This document shows, in pieces, positions 17,065-26,234 of a DNA stretch of 64,000 nt. This DNA comes from Alteromonas gilva (GTDB lineage Bacteria > Pseudomonadota > Gammaproteobacteria > Enterobacterales > Alteromonadaceae), in the NCBI RefSeq assembly GCF_028595265.1, contig NZ_JAQQXP010000005.1, positions 62,001 to 126,000 of the forward strand. The letters run 5' to 3'. The translations under genes and the position numbers were made by a program. The first letter of the stretch is position 1, and each line of letters starts with the position of its first letter. The notes beneath the pieces are model-generated. The model saw nothing but the letters and a program-made list of their open reading frames with translations, did no database searches and was not told where the DNA came from.

Positions 17065-17220
17065 TCAGCGTTTCGGGCTTTGCAATGCATCGAGTCGCTC
17101 GATGATATCCTGTATTGCCGCTTTAATGTCCCGGGCCTCATCAACTGTCGGTGAACAATTATCCAGATGATCGGAAAGGTGGGCTAATTTTGCTTGCAAA
17201 TTCTCGCTACTGTCGTCCAT
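17065..17220 (-). CDS. Small 51-residue helical protein
   Basis: A short open frame starting MDDSSENLQAKLAHLSDHLD and ending LDALQSPKR. AGGCGG lies 5 bases before the ATG, and the frame sits between two genes with a terminator suitably placed for its 3' end. Hydrophobic residues spaced about every 3-4 positions, and many Asp, Glu and Lys residues, suggest one or two amphipathic helices, possibly a coiled coil like SlyX-type small proteins. No family was recognised. The good ribosome site and bounded location support a real gene, but the length alone does not. Confidence 0.55.
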   Translation of the reverse strand: MDDSSENLQAKLAHLSDHLDNCSPTVDEARDIKAAIQDIIERLDALQSPKR

Positions 17221-17294
17221 GATACCGCCTAAAGATTAACAACGATTCAGTATAAACTGATTCACCAACGGTTCTCAATCGAAACTAATAAAAT

Positions 17295-18098
17295 ATGAAG
17301 GCAATTCAGTTACAAACCAAATTTGAACTGCTGCGTTCCAACAAAGCCTTTGAGCTTTTTGTCATAGCAGTTATCCTTTTTTCAGCACTACTCGTAGGCG
17401 CAAAAACCTATGACATGCCCAGCACAGTGAATCGTATTACCAACATACTGGACTGGCTTATCAGCGCGTTCTTTCTGGTTGAAATAGCCATTCGCTTTCT
17501 TGGCGAAAAAAATAAATTACACTTCTTTAAAAGTTTCTGGAACTGCTTTGATACCCTGATCGTGCTTGTCAGCCTCATGCCCCTGGAAAATAGTGATACT
17601 GCACTCATCGCGAGGTTAGTGAGGGTATTTCGGGTTCTACGGATGATATCAATCATTCCCGAATTACGACTGCTGCTGATTTCGCTGGTCAAAGCATTGC
17701 CTCAGCTCGGCTATGTCATGCTATTGATGTTTATTATTTTTTATATCTACGCGGCGATCGGCAGTACATTATTTGAAGAAATAAACCCGGTTCTGTGGGG
17801 TGATATTACCATTTCACTGCTCACGCTATTCCGAGTGATGACATTTGAAGACTGGACCGATGTGATGTACGAAACCATGGAAGTGTATCCGCTGAGCTGG
17901 CTTTTTTACTTAAGCTTTATCTTCTTTACCGCTTTTGCGTTTTTAAACATGGTGATTGGCATTGTGGTGAATGTAATGGAAGAAGAGAACGCCAAAGCCT
18001 ATCGCGAAGCGCATCAGGATGAGCCCACCATTGAGGATATCGCCGCGCATTTACATCGCCTTGAGCACAAAATCGATAACATCAGCAATAAACGCTAG
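17295..18098 (+). CDS. One-domain voltage-gated cation channel (BacNav/BacCav type)
   Basis: A 267-residue ion transport protein with a complete S1-S6 unit that would assemble as a homotetramer in the inner membrane. S4 carries four arginines at three-residue spacing (R107, R110, R113, R116 in RLVRVFRVLR). The pore helix and filter read TLFRVMTFEDWTD (about 177-189), where the sodium channel NavAb has TLESWSM. S6 is FLNMVIGIVVNVM, followed by a helical tail (about 245-263) that resembles the C-terminal coiled coil of these channels. Asp at the positions of NavAb S178 and M181 matches changes that make NavAb calcium-selective, so calcium permeation is inferred. Confidence 0.85.
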   Translation: MKAIQLQTKFELLRSNKAFELFVIAVILFSALLVGAKTYDMPSTVNRITNILDWLISAFFLVEIAIRFLGEKNKLHFFKSFWNCFDTLIVLVSLMPLENSDTALIARLVRVFRVLRMISIIPELRLLLISLVKALPQLGYVMLLMFIIFYIYAAIGSTLFEEINPVLWGDITISLLTLFRVMTFEDWTDVMYETMEVYPLSWLFYLSFIFFTAFAFLNMVIGIVVNVMEEENAKAYREAHQDEPTIEDIAAHLHRLEHKIDNISNKR

Positions 18099-18116
18099 TT
18101 ACAGCGGTGGCATTGG

Positions 18117-18141
18117 AATGCGCCCATAATGAGGGCGCATT
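18117..18141. terminator. Hairpin between converging genes
   Basis: AATGCGCCC at 18117-18125 pairs perfectly with GGGCGCATT at 18133-18141 around a 7-base loop. It lies between the channel gene (plus) and the carboxypeptidase gene (minus). The T tail is poor, so termination is likely but not certain. Confidence 0.5.
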
Positions 18142-18180
18142 ACTAGCCTCGCTTGCAAGGCTTACTGTGAGGTTCAAAGA

Positions 18181-19713
18181 CTAACGGCGATACCTTGCGG
18201 GTTGGTCATTGGCCGGTAAGCTCGCTTTAATAAAGGTACGAATATCGTCGTTCGCGGTTTTTAAATCCTCACGACGCAAATACATCATATGCCCGCTGCG
18301 ATAGCCCTTAAAGCTCAGGCGTTGTTTCATTTTGCCACTGGGATCAAGTTGCCACATCGAATACTTGGCATCAAAATAGTTGGTAGCGCCATCATAATAG
18401 CCCGCCTGGATCATCACATTTAAAAACGGATTGGCGGCCATGGCTTTACTCAGATTTTCGCCAGTAGTGTCATTTGATCTGTCCCAGGGATGCACCGGAC
18501 CAAACATATTGTATTTTACATCGGTTTTATAATTGAGTTCTTCGCGCAGGTAGTAGTTTAACGCCGGTGTAAAGGAGTGCAGCCACGATGTTAATTCAGC
18601 ATTGTAATCCGGACGGCTGCCACTGTCCTGGCGGTCCAGACCAAGATAACGGCTATCCAGGCGCCCTACTGTTTTGCTTTCATCACGAAGCAGCTCTTTC
18701 CAAAAATAACTGGTACTCACGGCTAAATTATTCTGCGCAATGGCCGCCTCTGATAAACCGGAATACGCGGCTACCTGTTGAATAACAGCCTGCTTCTTTT
18801 GCTCGCTGATAAAGCCACCTTCAGCTATTGCTGGCATCAGCTCGTTGAGCGCAAACGACTCCACCTGTGGCAAAAAGTCTTCCAGTGCCATAGCCTGATA
18901 CTCAGGTTTTAATAGCTTGTGATGCCACGCGGTCGCAGCAAAATAGGGTAATCGGTTGGCAATCTTTACCGGACCGTCGCGTTCAATACCGAGATCGGTT
19001 GGTGACACCAGTATTACGCCGTTTAAGTACATCCACTGACTGTTTTGCAACTCCAGCGCTAAGCCCGACACGCGGGTTGTACCATAACTTTCGCCAATCA
19101 GATATTTAGGCGAGCGCCAACGGTTTTTACGGGTCACAAAGGTATTCAGCCACTCGGCCAGATAAGCAATGTCAGCGTTGACCCCGAAGAACATTTTCTG
19201 CTGGCTGTCTTTAGATGGCAGTTCACCTTTATCATCTTTCAACACCCGGCTATACCCGGTATTAACCGGATTAACGTACACGATATCTGCGACGTCCAAC
19301 ACCGAGTACGGATTCGATTTTATGCCGTAGGGTTGTAGCGGATAGCCCTCATCGTCAATGTTGAGAATTTTGGGTCCCGTGTAGGCAATGTGCATCCACA
19401 CGGACGCCGAACCTGGCCCACCGTTAAAACTGATCAACAATGGTCGGGTAGTGTCATCCTTAACATCACTGCGTTTGTAGTAGGTGTAATGTAAAGTGGC
19501 TACTGCACCCCCTTCATCATCCCACACCGGTTGCGTGCCAATCTCAGCGCTGTAGCGTACCCGGTTGCCATTAATTTTGGTTTCATGTTCAGTGGTAACC
19601 TGACTTTCGGCCTCGATGTAGCGGTCAGCACTTTCTGCATAACTGCGTCCGGCAGTTAAAATGAGGGTTGCCATTAAGGCCCCACATACAACTAAAATAT
19701 TCTGTCTTGTCAT
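18181..19713 (-). CDS. Serine carboxypeptidase, S10 family
   Basis: A 510-residue secreted peptidase S10. A signal peptide ends near SYA at residue 26. The oxyanion loop FNGGPGSAS is at about 96-104, the nucleophile Ser209 lies in GESYG, the catalytic Asp is probably in GYYDGATNYFD, and the His in RSGHMMY near the C-terminus. S10 enzymes remove C-terminal amino acids at acidic pH; bacterial forms are periplasmic or secreted. The 199-base upstream gap holds palindromes near 19827-19857, so it may have its own regulated promoter rather than sharing that of the TPR gene. Confidence 0.9.
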   Translation of the reverse strand: MTRQNILVVCGALMATLILTAGRSYAESADRYIEAESQVTTEHETKINGNRVRYSAEIGTQPVWDDEGGAVATLHYTYYKRSDVKDDTTRPLLISFNGGPGSASVWMHIAYTGPKILNIDDEGYPLQPYGIKSNPYSVLDVADIVYVNPVNTGYSRVLKDDKGELPSKDSQQKMFFGVNADIAYLAEWLNTFVTRKNRWRSPKYLIGESYGTTRVSGLALELQNSQWMYLNGVILVSPTDLGIERDGPVKIANRLPYFAATAWHHKLLKPEYQAMALEDFLPQVESFALNELMPAIAEGGFISEQKKQAVIQQVAAYSGLSEAAIAQNNLAVSTSYFWKELLRDESKTVGRLDSRYLGLDRQDSGSRPDYNAELTSWLHSFTPALNYYLREELNYKTDVKYNMFGPVHPWDRSNDTTGENLSKAMAANPFLNVMIQAGYYDGATNYFDAKYSMWQLDPSGKMKQRLSFKGYRSGHMMYLRREDLKTANDDIRTFIKASLPANDQPARYRR

Positions 19714-19826
19714 TAGCCTTCACTCTTATTCGTTTTTTTAGGTGTGCTATTAGATAGCTGCATCATATCAGTAAACTGGCAAAATTGGCGATGCTGCGGG
19801 CAGATATTGGACTGTGTAAGGGTAAA

Positions 19827-19857
19827 TTACCAGGGTGGTAAGATACCCCGGTGGTAA
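19827..19857. promoter_or_regulatory. Tandem palindromes upstream of the S10 gene
   Basis: TTACCAGGGTGGTAA (19827-19841) is a perfect 6-bp inverted repeat with a 3-base centre. A weaker copy, TACCCCGGTGGTAA, follows at 19844-19857. Two related palindromes about 16 bases apart look like paired operator sites. No matching promoter boxes were firmly identified. Confidence 0.35.
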
Positions 19858-19912
19858 CGTGTCGGCCCCGATAACGCTGACATCATCAGGGCCGATTTTC
19901 GGCACGCTCTTG

Positions 19913-22687
19913 CTACAAGCTGAACGTGCTTTGCAGTTGTGCAAGCCGCTCTTGAGACTGCGTTGACGTAAACTCACGCTCCGTTATCCGCCGGCTCGCT
20001 AATTCCTTCATATCCATTTTCAACAGTAATTCAACATAGTTTAAATAAATCTCATCACTTTGTATGTCATCGGCAATAACCGTGTCGTATGCAGACTTGG
20101 CGTTTTTCATTTGCCCCTTCGCGATCAAAATTTGCCCTAAGGTATCCACAATATCCACCGAGGTCGGGGCAATTTTCATGGCCTGACGCGCATGCGCTTC
20201 TGCTTTATCTAACAGTCCCTGCTCAAATTCCAGAAAAGCGAGGTTGTTAAGCGCTATGGCATTACCGGGCTGAGCCTGGATGATAGTTTCATATACACTG
20301 ATAGATTTAGTCACATCGCGTGCTATCAGGCGCTCAGCGTACATCAATAATGCCTGGTTATTGTCTGGGTTTTCATCAACAAACTCCTTAAGCAGAGCAA
20401 AGCCCTTCTCTGTTTGTCCGGTGTTATCGTAGCTCAGCATCGCCAGCGCTAAACCGCGCACATTAGGCATTGCCTGATAAGCGGCCAATGCGTTTGGCAG
20501 CGCAGACTCATAGTCTTGTTTAGCAATCTGCAAACGCGCATCTATGCCCTTCACAAACGGAATATTGCGCGCCTCCGGGCTAAGTTTACTTAAAATTTTC
20601 TCGGCTTTTTCGGGCTCTCTCAACATCGCATGAAAGTAGGCCTTAACGACTTCTGCCTGGACATCAGGGTTCTTTTCCAGGAATGCTGATATTAACTCTT
20701 CGCCCGCCCGGAACTGACCCTGCATATCCAGTAGCATAGCCAGGCTCATTGTGGCCGCTTTGTTGGTTGGTTGCTGCGCCAACCATTTTTGGTAATGATC
20801 TTCAGCCTGAGAAAATTGCTTGTTCGCTAATAGCAATCGCCCTTTGGTGTCCCAGTAGATAGTGGGAGCGTCATTTTCAGCATCGACCTTCGCCAGCACG
20901 TCCAGGCCTTGCTTAAACTTTTGCTCGCCCAGATAAATACGCGCTAACACCACTTTAGGTACCGCACTATCAGGATTTTCTTTAATGACGTTTTGTATAT
21001 AGTCGGTGGCCTTTTGCTGCGTTTGCAGCTGGCTGTGAATAACATACAAAAGTGCCAGCGAGGTTTGATTCAGCGGATCTATTTGCAATGCGGTGTTGAG
21101 GGCCTCCAGGGCTTTATCAGACTGCTCCCTGGCCATTTCCAGTGCAACTTTTTGAAGCTGGACCTGCAAATTGTTTTCGGTAAATTTCTCGGCTTCACTA
21201 ATTGCCTGCTCGGCCTGGTCGAGTTGTTTTTGAGCAAGGTGGATCTTGGCGATCGTCAGCCACGGTAATGCGCTTTTTGGCTCGGCTTGCTGCCATTTGG
21301 TGGCGGTATCAAGTGCTTTGTCGAACTGTCTCGTCGCTAAATACGCATTGGCCAAGGTTTGCTGCCCGGTTGACAGTTCAGGCGCTTTTTCAACGGCCGC
21401 TTCTAAATTAACTAACCCTGCCGCATCGTTCAGCGATAATTGCAGCACGCCCAGGCGGGTTAGCTCTTGTGCCGACGTAGCCAGAGGCACAGTTTTGTTC
21501 ACCATTTTTTGTGCGCCGACTACATTGCCGCTTTGCAGCAGTTGATAACCGGCTTTAGAGAACAGCAATACGTCGTTGTCGACTTCACCATCGACCATGT
21601 CCAGTACAACACTTGCTTCTTCATTTTCGCCTTGTTGCAATAAACTGTCGGCAAGCATTCTTAATGCCGGATGCGAAGACGGTAAGGCGGTAGCCACCAT
21701 GGACAAATGCTGTGTTGCAGTGGCAAAGTCTTTTAATTGATATGCGCTGAAACCTGCCATTAACCGTGACAGTTGGTCAGAGTTATTATTTAAAATGGCC
21801 TTTTCAAAATGCGTCAGGGCCTTTTGATACTGATTTTCACTGACTTCGATTAACCCTTTGAATTGATTCAACAGGGGATTATTTTCGTTATATTGCAGTA
21901 AGTCATCAACCAGCGGCAATGCCTGTTTAAAGCGTTTTGTTTCAACCAGAATGGCTGAAAAAATGAACTTTGTTTCGGCATCATCGGGCGCAACGTCAAG
22001 GTAATTATCGTAAGCGGTAATGGCGTCATCGGTATTTTTAAGAAACCAGTTTAAACGCGCCTGCTGCAATAACACATCTTTGTTTAATGGCGCCTGCTTG
22101 TGAACTTCGTTAACACGCGCCAGCGCGCCTTCATAATCCTCATCTAAAATACTACCGAGAGCCAATGCCAGACCTTTATAGGCGCTGGTCGTATCTATAT
22201 CGGCAATGTCACTAAGCAGCGCTTTTGCCGCTTCCTTTTTTTCGAGACTAACTAATGCTTCTAATTTGTAGTAGCTCACCTCGGCTCGCTCAACTGATGT
22301 CAGGTTACTGTCGTTATGATCAATATCAGCTAAAGCAAGTTCAGAATCTGTTTCATGGTAGGAGCGGGATAAGTAAGGAATCACTTCTGCTGCGGCATAA
22401 CCCAGTTCAAGCGCCCGGTTAAATTCTTTTTCTGCGGCGGCATAGTCTTTACTTTCAAGATAAGTTTTGGCTAATTCAAACCGTGCCTGGGGGTCATCAG
22501 GTGCCTTTTGTACGGCACTTTTATATTCAATAACAGCCGCTTGCAGGTCGCCAGCCTGGCTAAACTGCCTGGCCGCAAGAATATGCTCATCACTGGTTTT
22601 TTTGCTACATCCGGATATTGTAAAACAACATACTGTAACCAGTACTGCACCCGCTAATGTGCGCGGGTTAAACGACTTTTTATTCAT
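19913..22687 (-). CDS. PrsT-like TPR-repeat lipoprotein
   Basis: A 924-residue protein with a lipoprotein signal (lipobox ISGC at about 24-27), then TPR repeats to the end. Examples are FSQAGDLQAAVIEYKSAVQK, ALELGYAAAEV and NNLAFLEFEQGLLDKAEAHA. Length and layout match the PEP-CTERM system TPR lipoprotein PrsT family, which accompanies exosortase and exopolysaccharide loci. It would be anchored in the outer or inner membrane facing the periplasm and act as a protein-binding scaffold. No exosortase or PEP-CTERM protein is visible in this window, so the PrsT assignment rests on architecture alone. A generic TPR lipoprotein is the alternative. Confidence 0.82.
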   Translation of the reverse strand: MNKKSFNPRTLAGAVLVTVCCFTISGCSKKTSDEHILAARQFSQAGDLQAAVIEYKSAVQKAPDDPQARFELAKTYLESKDYAAAEKEFNRALELGYAAAEVIPYLSRSYHETDSELALADIDHNDSNLTSVERAEVSYYKLEALVSLEKKEAAKALLSDIADIDTTSAYKGLALALGSILDEDYEGALARVNEVHKQAPLNKDVLLQQARLNWFLKNTDDAITAYDNYLDVAPDDAETKFIFSAILVETKRFKQALPLVDDLLQYNENNPLLNQFKGLIEVSENQYQKALTHFEKAILNNNSDQLSRLMAGFSAYQLKDFATATQHLSMVATALPSSHPALRMLADSLLQQGENEEASVVLDMVDGEVDNDVLLFSKAGYQLLQSGNVVGAQKMVNKTVPLATSAQELTRLGVLQLSLNDAAGLVNLEAAVEKAPELSTGQQTLANAYLATRQFDKALDTATKWQQAEPKSALPWLTIAKIHLAQKQLDQAEQAISEAEKFTENNLQVQLQKVALEMAREQSDKALEALNTALQIDPLNQTSLALLYVIHSQLQTQQKATDYIQNVIKENPDSAVPKVVLARIYLGEQKFKQGLDVLAKVDAENDAPTIYWDTKGRLLLANKQFSQAEDHYQKWLAQQPTNKAATMSLAMLLDMQGQFRAGEELISAFLEKNPDVQAEVVKAYFHAMLREPEKAEKILSKLSPEARNIPFVKGIDARLQIAKQDYESALPNALAAYQAMPNVRGLALAMLSYDNTGQTEKGFALLKEFVDENPDNNQALLMYAERLIARDVTKSISVYETIIQAQPGNAIALNNLAFLEFEQGLLDKAEAHARQAMKIAPTSVDIVDTLGQILIAKGQMKNAKSAYDTVIADDIQSDEIYLNYVELLLKMDMKELASRRITEREFTSTQSQERLAQLQSTFSL

Positions 22688-22781
22688 ATAGCATACCTTG
22701 CAATTGTTATTTTATGACTTACCCTTTAAAGAACCTTTGGGTATTCCTAATACAGTCGTGGTATCCACACTGCGAATGACC

Positions 22782-22787
22782 TATAAT
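22782..22787 (+). promoter_or_regulatory. Consensus -10 box upstream of deaD
   Basis: A perfect TATAAT at 22782-22787, 65 bases before the deaD start. The -35 region at the right distance (TGGTAT, 22759-22764) is weak. A leader of about 60 bases would result. Confidence 0.4.
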
Positions 22788-22852
22788 AGTGTTTTAATAA
22801 TGCCGCTGGCTTTCTGCTATGCCAATCCGAGTTATTCAGGATCCGTAATTTA

Positions 22853-24592
22853 ATGACTACAAATGTCGATACAAATGTCGAACTGACCTTCAAAGATCTC
22901 AATCTTCCGCCTCCTATCTTACAAGCCTTAGAGAAAGTTGGCTATGAGAAACCGTCACCAATTCAAGCTGAAAGCATACCTCTGCTGCTTGCGGGTAACG
23001 ATTTATTAGGGCAAGCACAAACCGGTACAGGTAAAACAGCGGCGTTCGCGTTACCTATGCTAGCAAACCTGGACGTAGAAAGTAATTATCCGCAACTGCT
23101 GGTGCTGGCACCTACGCGCGAACTGGCTATCCAGGTTGCCGAAGCGTTTCAGGCTTACGCCAGTTTCTCGAAAAAAATACGTGTACTGCCAGTTTATGGC
23201 GGTCAGTCGTACGACAACCAGATTCGTCAGTTAAAACGTGGCGTGCAAGTTATTGTGGGTACGCCCGGACGTGTTATCGACCATATTAAACGTGGCACAC
23301 TGAAACTGGACCAACTTAAATTTTTAGTGCTCGATGAAGCCGACGAAATGCTACGAATGGGGTTCATTGATGACGTAGAACTCATTCTGAGCCATGCGCC
23401 AAAAGAGCGTCAGACTGCGCTATTTTCAGCCACCATGCCAGCGCCGATTAAGAAGATAGCCCAGCGTTACCTTAATGATCCCAAGCATGTGAAAATTGCG
23501 TCTAAGGTAAGTACCGCAAGCACTATCCGTCAGCGCTATTGTCAGATAGCTGGCCACCATAAACTGGAAGCACTGACCAGAATTATGGAAGTCGAGCCGT
23601 TTGACGGCATGATTATCTTTGTTCGCACTAAAACGGCAACTCTTGAACTGGCTGAGAAACTGGCGGCCCGTGGGTTCGACGTTGAGCCGTTGAATGGCGA
23701 TATCCCGCAGTCATCCAGAGAGCGCACCGTTGATCGTCTCAAACAGGGCAAGATAGACATCTTAGTTGCCACTGATGTTGTAGCGCGTGGTCTCGATGTT
23801 GAACGCGTTAGTCACGTGGTAAACTTTGATATTCCTTATGACACTGAAAGCTACGTTCACCGAATTGGCCGTACCGGTCGTGCTGGCCGCGCCGGTGATG
23901 CGATTTTGTTTATCTCGCACCGCGAAAAACGCATGCTGTTCGCCATCGAAAAGGCTACTCGTCAAACCATTGAGTCGATGCCGATCCCGTCTATCACAGA
24001 GCTTAACCAAACCCGCTTAAGTAAATTTAAGCACAGTATCTCTGAGGCAACCAAAGACGAAAACATCGAAAGTCTGATGCCAATCGTAGATATGCTGGTT
24101 GAGGAAATTGAAGCCAGCCCGGAAGTACTGTTGGCGGCATTGGTAAAAATTGCCCAGGGTGACGAGCCGTTATTGCTTAAAGAATCGGACCGCCCGGATC
24201 TGCACAGCAAACCTAAATTCGATGATTCACGCCGCGACAGCGGACGTCGTGACAGCGCCCCTAAAGGGCGAGATACGCGTCGCAAATCACCGCGTGAGAG
24301 CCGCAAGCCGGATGAGGGTAAGCAACGTTTCCGTATTGAAGTGGGTCATACCCATGGCGTAAAACCCGGTAATATCGTTGGCGCTATCGCTAATGAAGCC
24401 AATATAGACAGCAAGCATATTGGTGCTATCGAAATTTACGATACTTTTAGTACCGTGGATTTACCCGACAGCATGCCTGCAGAAACCAAGCAAACCCTGC
24501 AGGGTACGAGAGTTGCTGGTCAGCGTCTGGCAATACGTGAATGGTCGGATAAGCCCCCGGCAAAACGTAAAAGCAAGCCACGCGGGAAATAA
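22853..24592 (+). CDS. deaD: DEAD-box RNA helicase DeaD/CsdA
   Basis: A 579-residue ATP-dependent RNA helicase involved in ribosome assembly and mRNA turnover, especially in the cold. Motifs in order: Q motif near 16-40, AQTGTGKT (55-62), PTREL, TPGR, DEAD (161-164), SAT, VARGLD, HRIGRTGRAGR. After a basic, Arg/Ser/Asp-rich linker (about 440-485), a DbpA-type RNA-binding domain runs from FRIEVGHTHGVKPGNIVGAI to about 560. That C-terminal domain distinguishes DeaD from RhlB or SrmB. E. coli DeaD is slightly longer (629), the difference lying in the tail. It stands alone and has a consensus -10 box upstream. Confidence 0.95.
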   Translation: MTTNVDTNVELTFKDLNLPPPILQALEKVGYEKPSPIQAESIPLLLAGNDLLGQAQTGTGKTAAFALPMLANLDVESNYPQLLVLAPTRELAIQVAEAFQAYASFSKKIRVLPVYGGQSYDNQIRQLKRGVQVIVGTPGRVIDHIKRGTLKLDQLKFLVLDEADEMLRMGFIDDVELILSHAPKERQTALFSATMPAPIKKIAQRYLNDPKHVKIASKVSTASTIRQRYCQIAGHHKLEALTRIMEVEPFDGMIIFVRTKTATLELAEKLAARGFDVEPLNGDIPQSSRERTVDRLKQGKIDILVATDVVARGLDVERVSHVVNFDIPYDTESYVHRIGRTGRAGRAGDAILFISHREKRMLFAIEKATRQTIESMPIPSITELNQTRLSKFKHSISEATKDENIESLMPIVDMLVEEIEASPEVLLAALVKIAQGDEPLLLKESDRPDLHSKPKFDDSRRDSGRRDSAPKGRDTRRKSPRESRKPDEGKQRFRIEVGHTHGVKPGNIVGAIANEANIDSKHIGAIEIYDTFSTVDLPDSMPAETKQTLQGTRVAGQRLAIREWSDKPPAKRKSKPRGK

Positions 24593-24683
24593 CTAAAGGC
24601 TCTAAAAAATATTTTTTAATTCGTTTTAAAAATATGTTTATCAGGGCAAACTTAACGCCAGATAACTGAATAAAGAGTTTGAG

Positions 24684-26084
24684 ATGCGTTACTTTCCACT
24701 ATTTATTGATACTAATGATCTGTCCTGCCTCATTGTGGGGGCAGGCGAAGTAGCAGCTCGCAAACTCGAATTACTGCTTAAAAGCCATGCCCAGGTCAAA
24801 ATTGTTGCACCTGATGTATGTGCCACTGTTAAACACCTTGCCGATTCCGACCAGGTCACTCTTTGCCAGCGCCCGTTTGAAGATGACGATCTGGCAAATG
24901 TTCGGGTGGTGTTTGTGGCCACCAGCGACGAAGCTCTCAACGCTGATATACATGCCAAGGCAACCGCTCTCGGCTTGTTGGTGAATGTGGTTGACAATAC
25001 GCCGCTGTGCGGCTTTATTACCCCTTCTATTATTGACCGCTCGCCGGTTGTCATCGCCATGAGCAGTGGCGGTAATGCACCGGTACTCCTGCGTTACTTA
25101 CGACAAAAGCTCGAATCATTGATCCCGGCGAATATCAGCAAGTTGGGGGCGTTTTCTGAACGATTCCGCGAACGCGTTAAACACGCCTTAAGCTCTGTTA
25201 CGGCGCGGCGTTATTTTTGGGAATCAGTGCTCGATGGTGATATTGCTGAAGAAGTGACACAAGGCAATGCTGAGCGCGCTGAGGAAAAATTCAACGCGGC
25301 ACTGCAAGCCGCCGCTGAAAATAAACAAACGCAAGGGCAGGTTTATCTGGTAGGGGCCGGCCCCGGTGACCCCGATTTGCTGACATTCAGAGCGTTGCGT
25401 TTAATGCAAAAAGCGGATGTTGTGATCTACGACCGCCTGGTGTCACCGCAAATTCTCGAGTTAGTGCGCCGTGATGCCGAAAAAGTGTACGTAGGCAAAG
25501 CCAGGAGTGTGCATACTCTGCCACAGGACGATATTAACCAGTTGTTGATTAAGTACGCCAAAGAAGGCAACCGCGTGGTTCGTCTTAAAGGCGGCGACCC
25601 TTTCATTTTTGGACGCGGTGGCGAAGAAATTCAACGACTCATCGAAGAGAATATCGAATTTCAGGTAGTGCCGGGCATTACCGCTGCCGCGGGCGCGGGT
25701 TCCTATGCCGGGATCCCTCTCACCCATCGTGACCATGCCCAGTCAGTGGTGTTTGCAACAGGCCATTTAAAAGATGGCAGCATTGACCTTAACTGGTCAT
25801 CACTGGCACAACCCAATCAAACTATCGTGTTTTACATGGGATTGACTGGCCTGCCGATTATTTGTGAGCGATTAATTGCGCATGGATTGCCAGCCTCTAC
25901 GCCCATCGCACTTATTCGCTCGGCGACAACCCAGCAACAAAAAGTGATTACCGGAACACTGAGCAACATCAGCGCTCATCCGGAACTGGCGCAAATGAAA
26001 CCGCCGGTATTAATTATCGTTGGCGGCGTTGTCAGTCTGCAACATAAACTCAATTGGTTTGAACCCCATCTAGCACAGCAGTAG
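24684..26084 (+). CDS. cysG: Siroheme synthase (trifunctional CysG)
   Basis: A 466-residue fusion that makes siroheme from uroporphyrinogen III for sulfite and nitrite reductases. The N-terminal dehydrogenase/ferrochelatase half (about 1-210) opens with MRYFPLFIDTNDLSCLIVGA, with the NAD-binding GAGEVAARK. The C-terminal half (about 215-460) is the SAM uroporphyrinogen methyltransferase with VGAGPGDPDLLT, RLKGGDPFIFGRGGEE and PGITAAAG. E. coli CysG is 457 residues. It stands alone on the plus strand after deaD, without cys genes nearby. Confidence 0.95.
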   Translation: MRYFPLFIDTNDLSCLIVGAGEVAARKLELLLKSHAQVKIVAPDVCATVKHLADSDQVTLCQRPFEDDDLANVRVVFVATSDEALNADIHAKATALGLLVNVVDNTPLCGFITPSIIDRSPVVIAMSSGGNAPVLLRYLRQKLESLIPANISKLGAFSERFRERVKHALSSVTARRYFWESVLDGDIAEEVTQGNAERAEEKFNAALQAAAENKQTQGQVYLVGAGPGDPDLLTFRALRLMQKADVVIYDRLVSPQILELVRRDAEKVYVGKARSVHTLPQDDINQLLIKYAKEGNRVVRLKGGDPFIFGRGGEEIQRLIEENIEFQVVPGITAAAGAGSYAGIPLTHRDHAQSVVFATGHLKDGSIDLNWSSLAQPNQTIVFYMGLTGLPIICERLIAHGLPASTPIALIRSATTQQQKVITGTLSNISAHPELAQMKPPVLIIVGGVVSLQHKLNWFEPHLAQQ

Positions 26085-26234
26085 GGCAATGCTAACCGAC
26101 AACAAGCCGCCTCAACATGTTTGCGTTGTGGTGGCTACTTCACCTGTTATCTCGTCCGCGCATGATAAATACCCCCCACACCGGTAATAAAGCCCCACTA
26201 CGTAGCCAGTGATTTGGCAACAAGCGCAAACTAT

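Noticed and set aside
19862..19895. A terminator for the TPR lipoprotein at TCGGCCC/GGGCCGA
   Set aside because: The T tract lies on the plus-strand side only, while the TPR gene is on the minus strand; the 20-base loop is also long.
24601..24650. A terminator after deaD at the TAAAAAATATTTTTTA palindrome
   Set aside because: The palindrome contains only A and T and has no GC stem, so it would not form a stable terminator hairpin.
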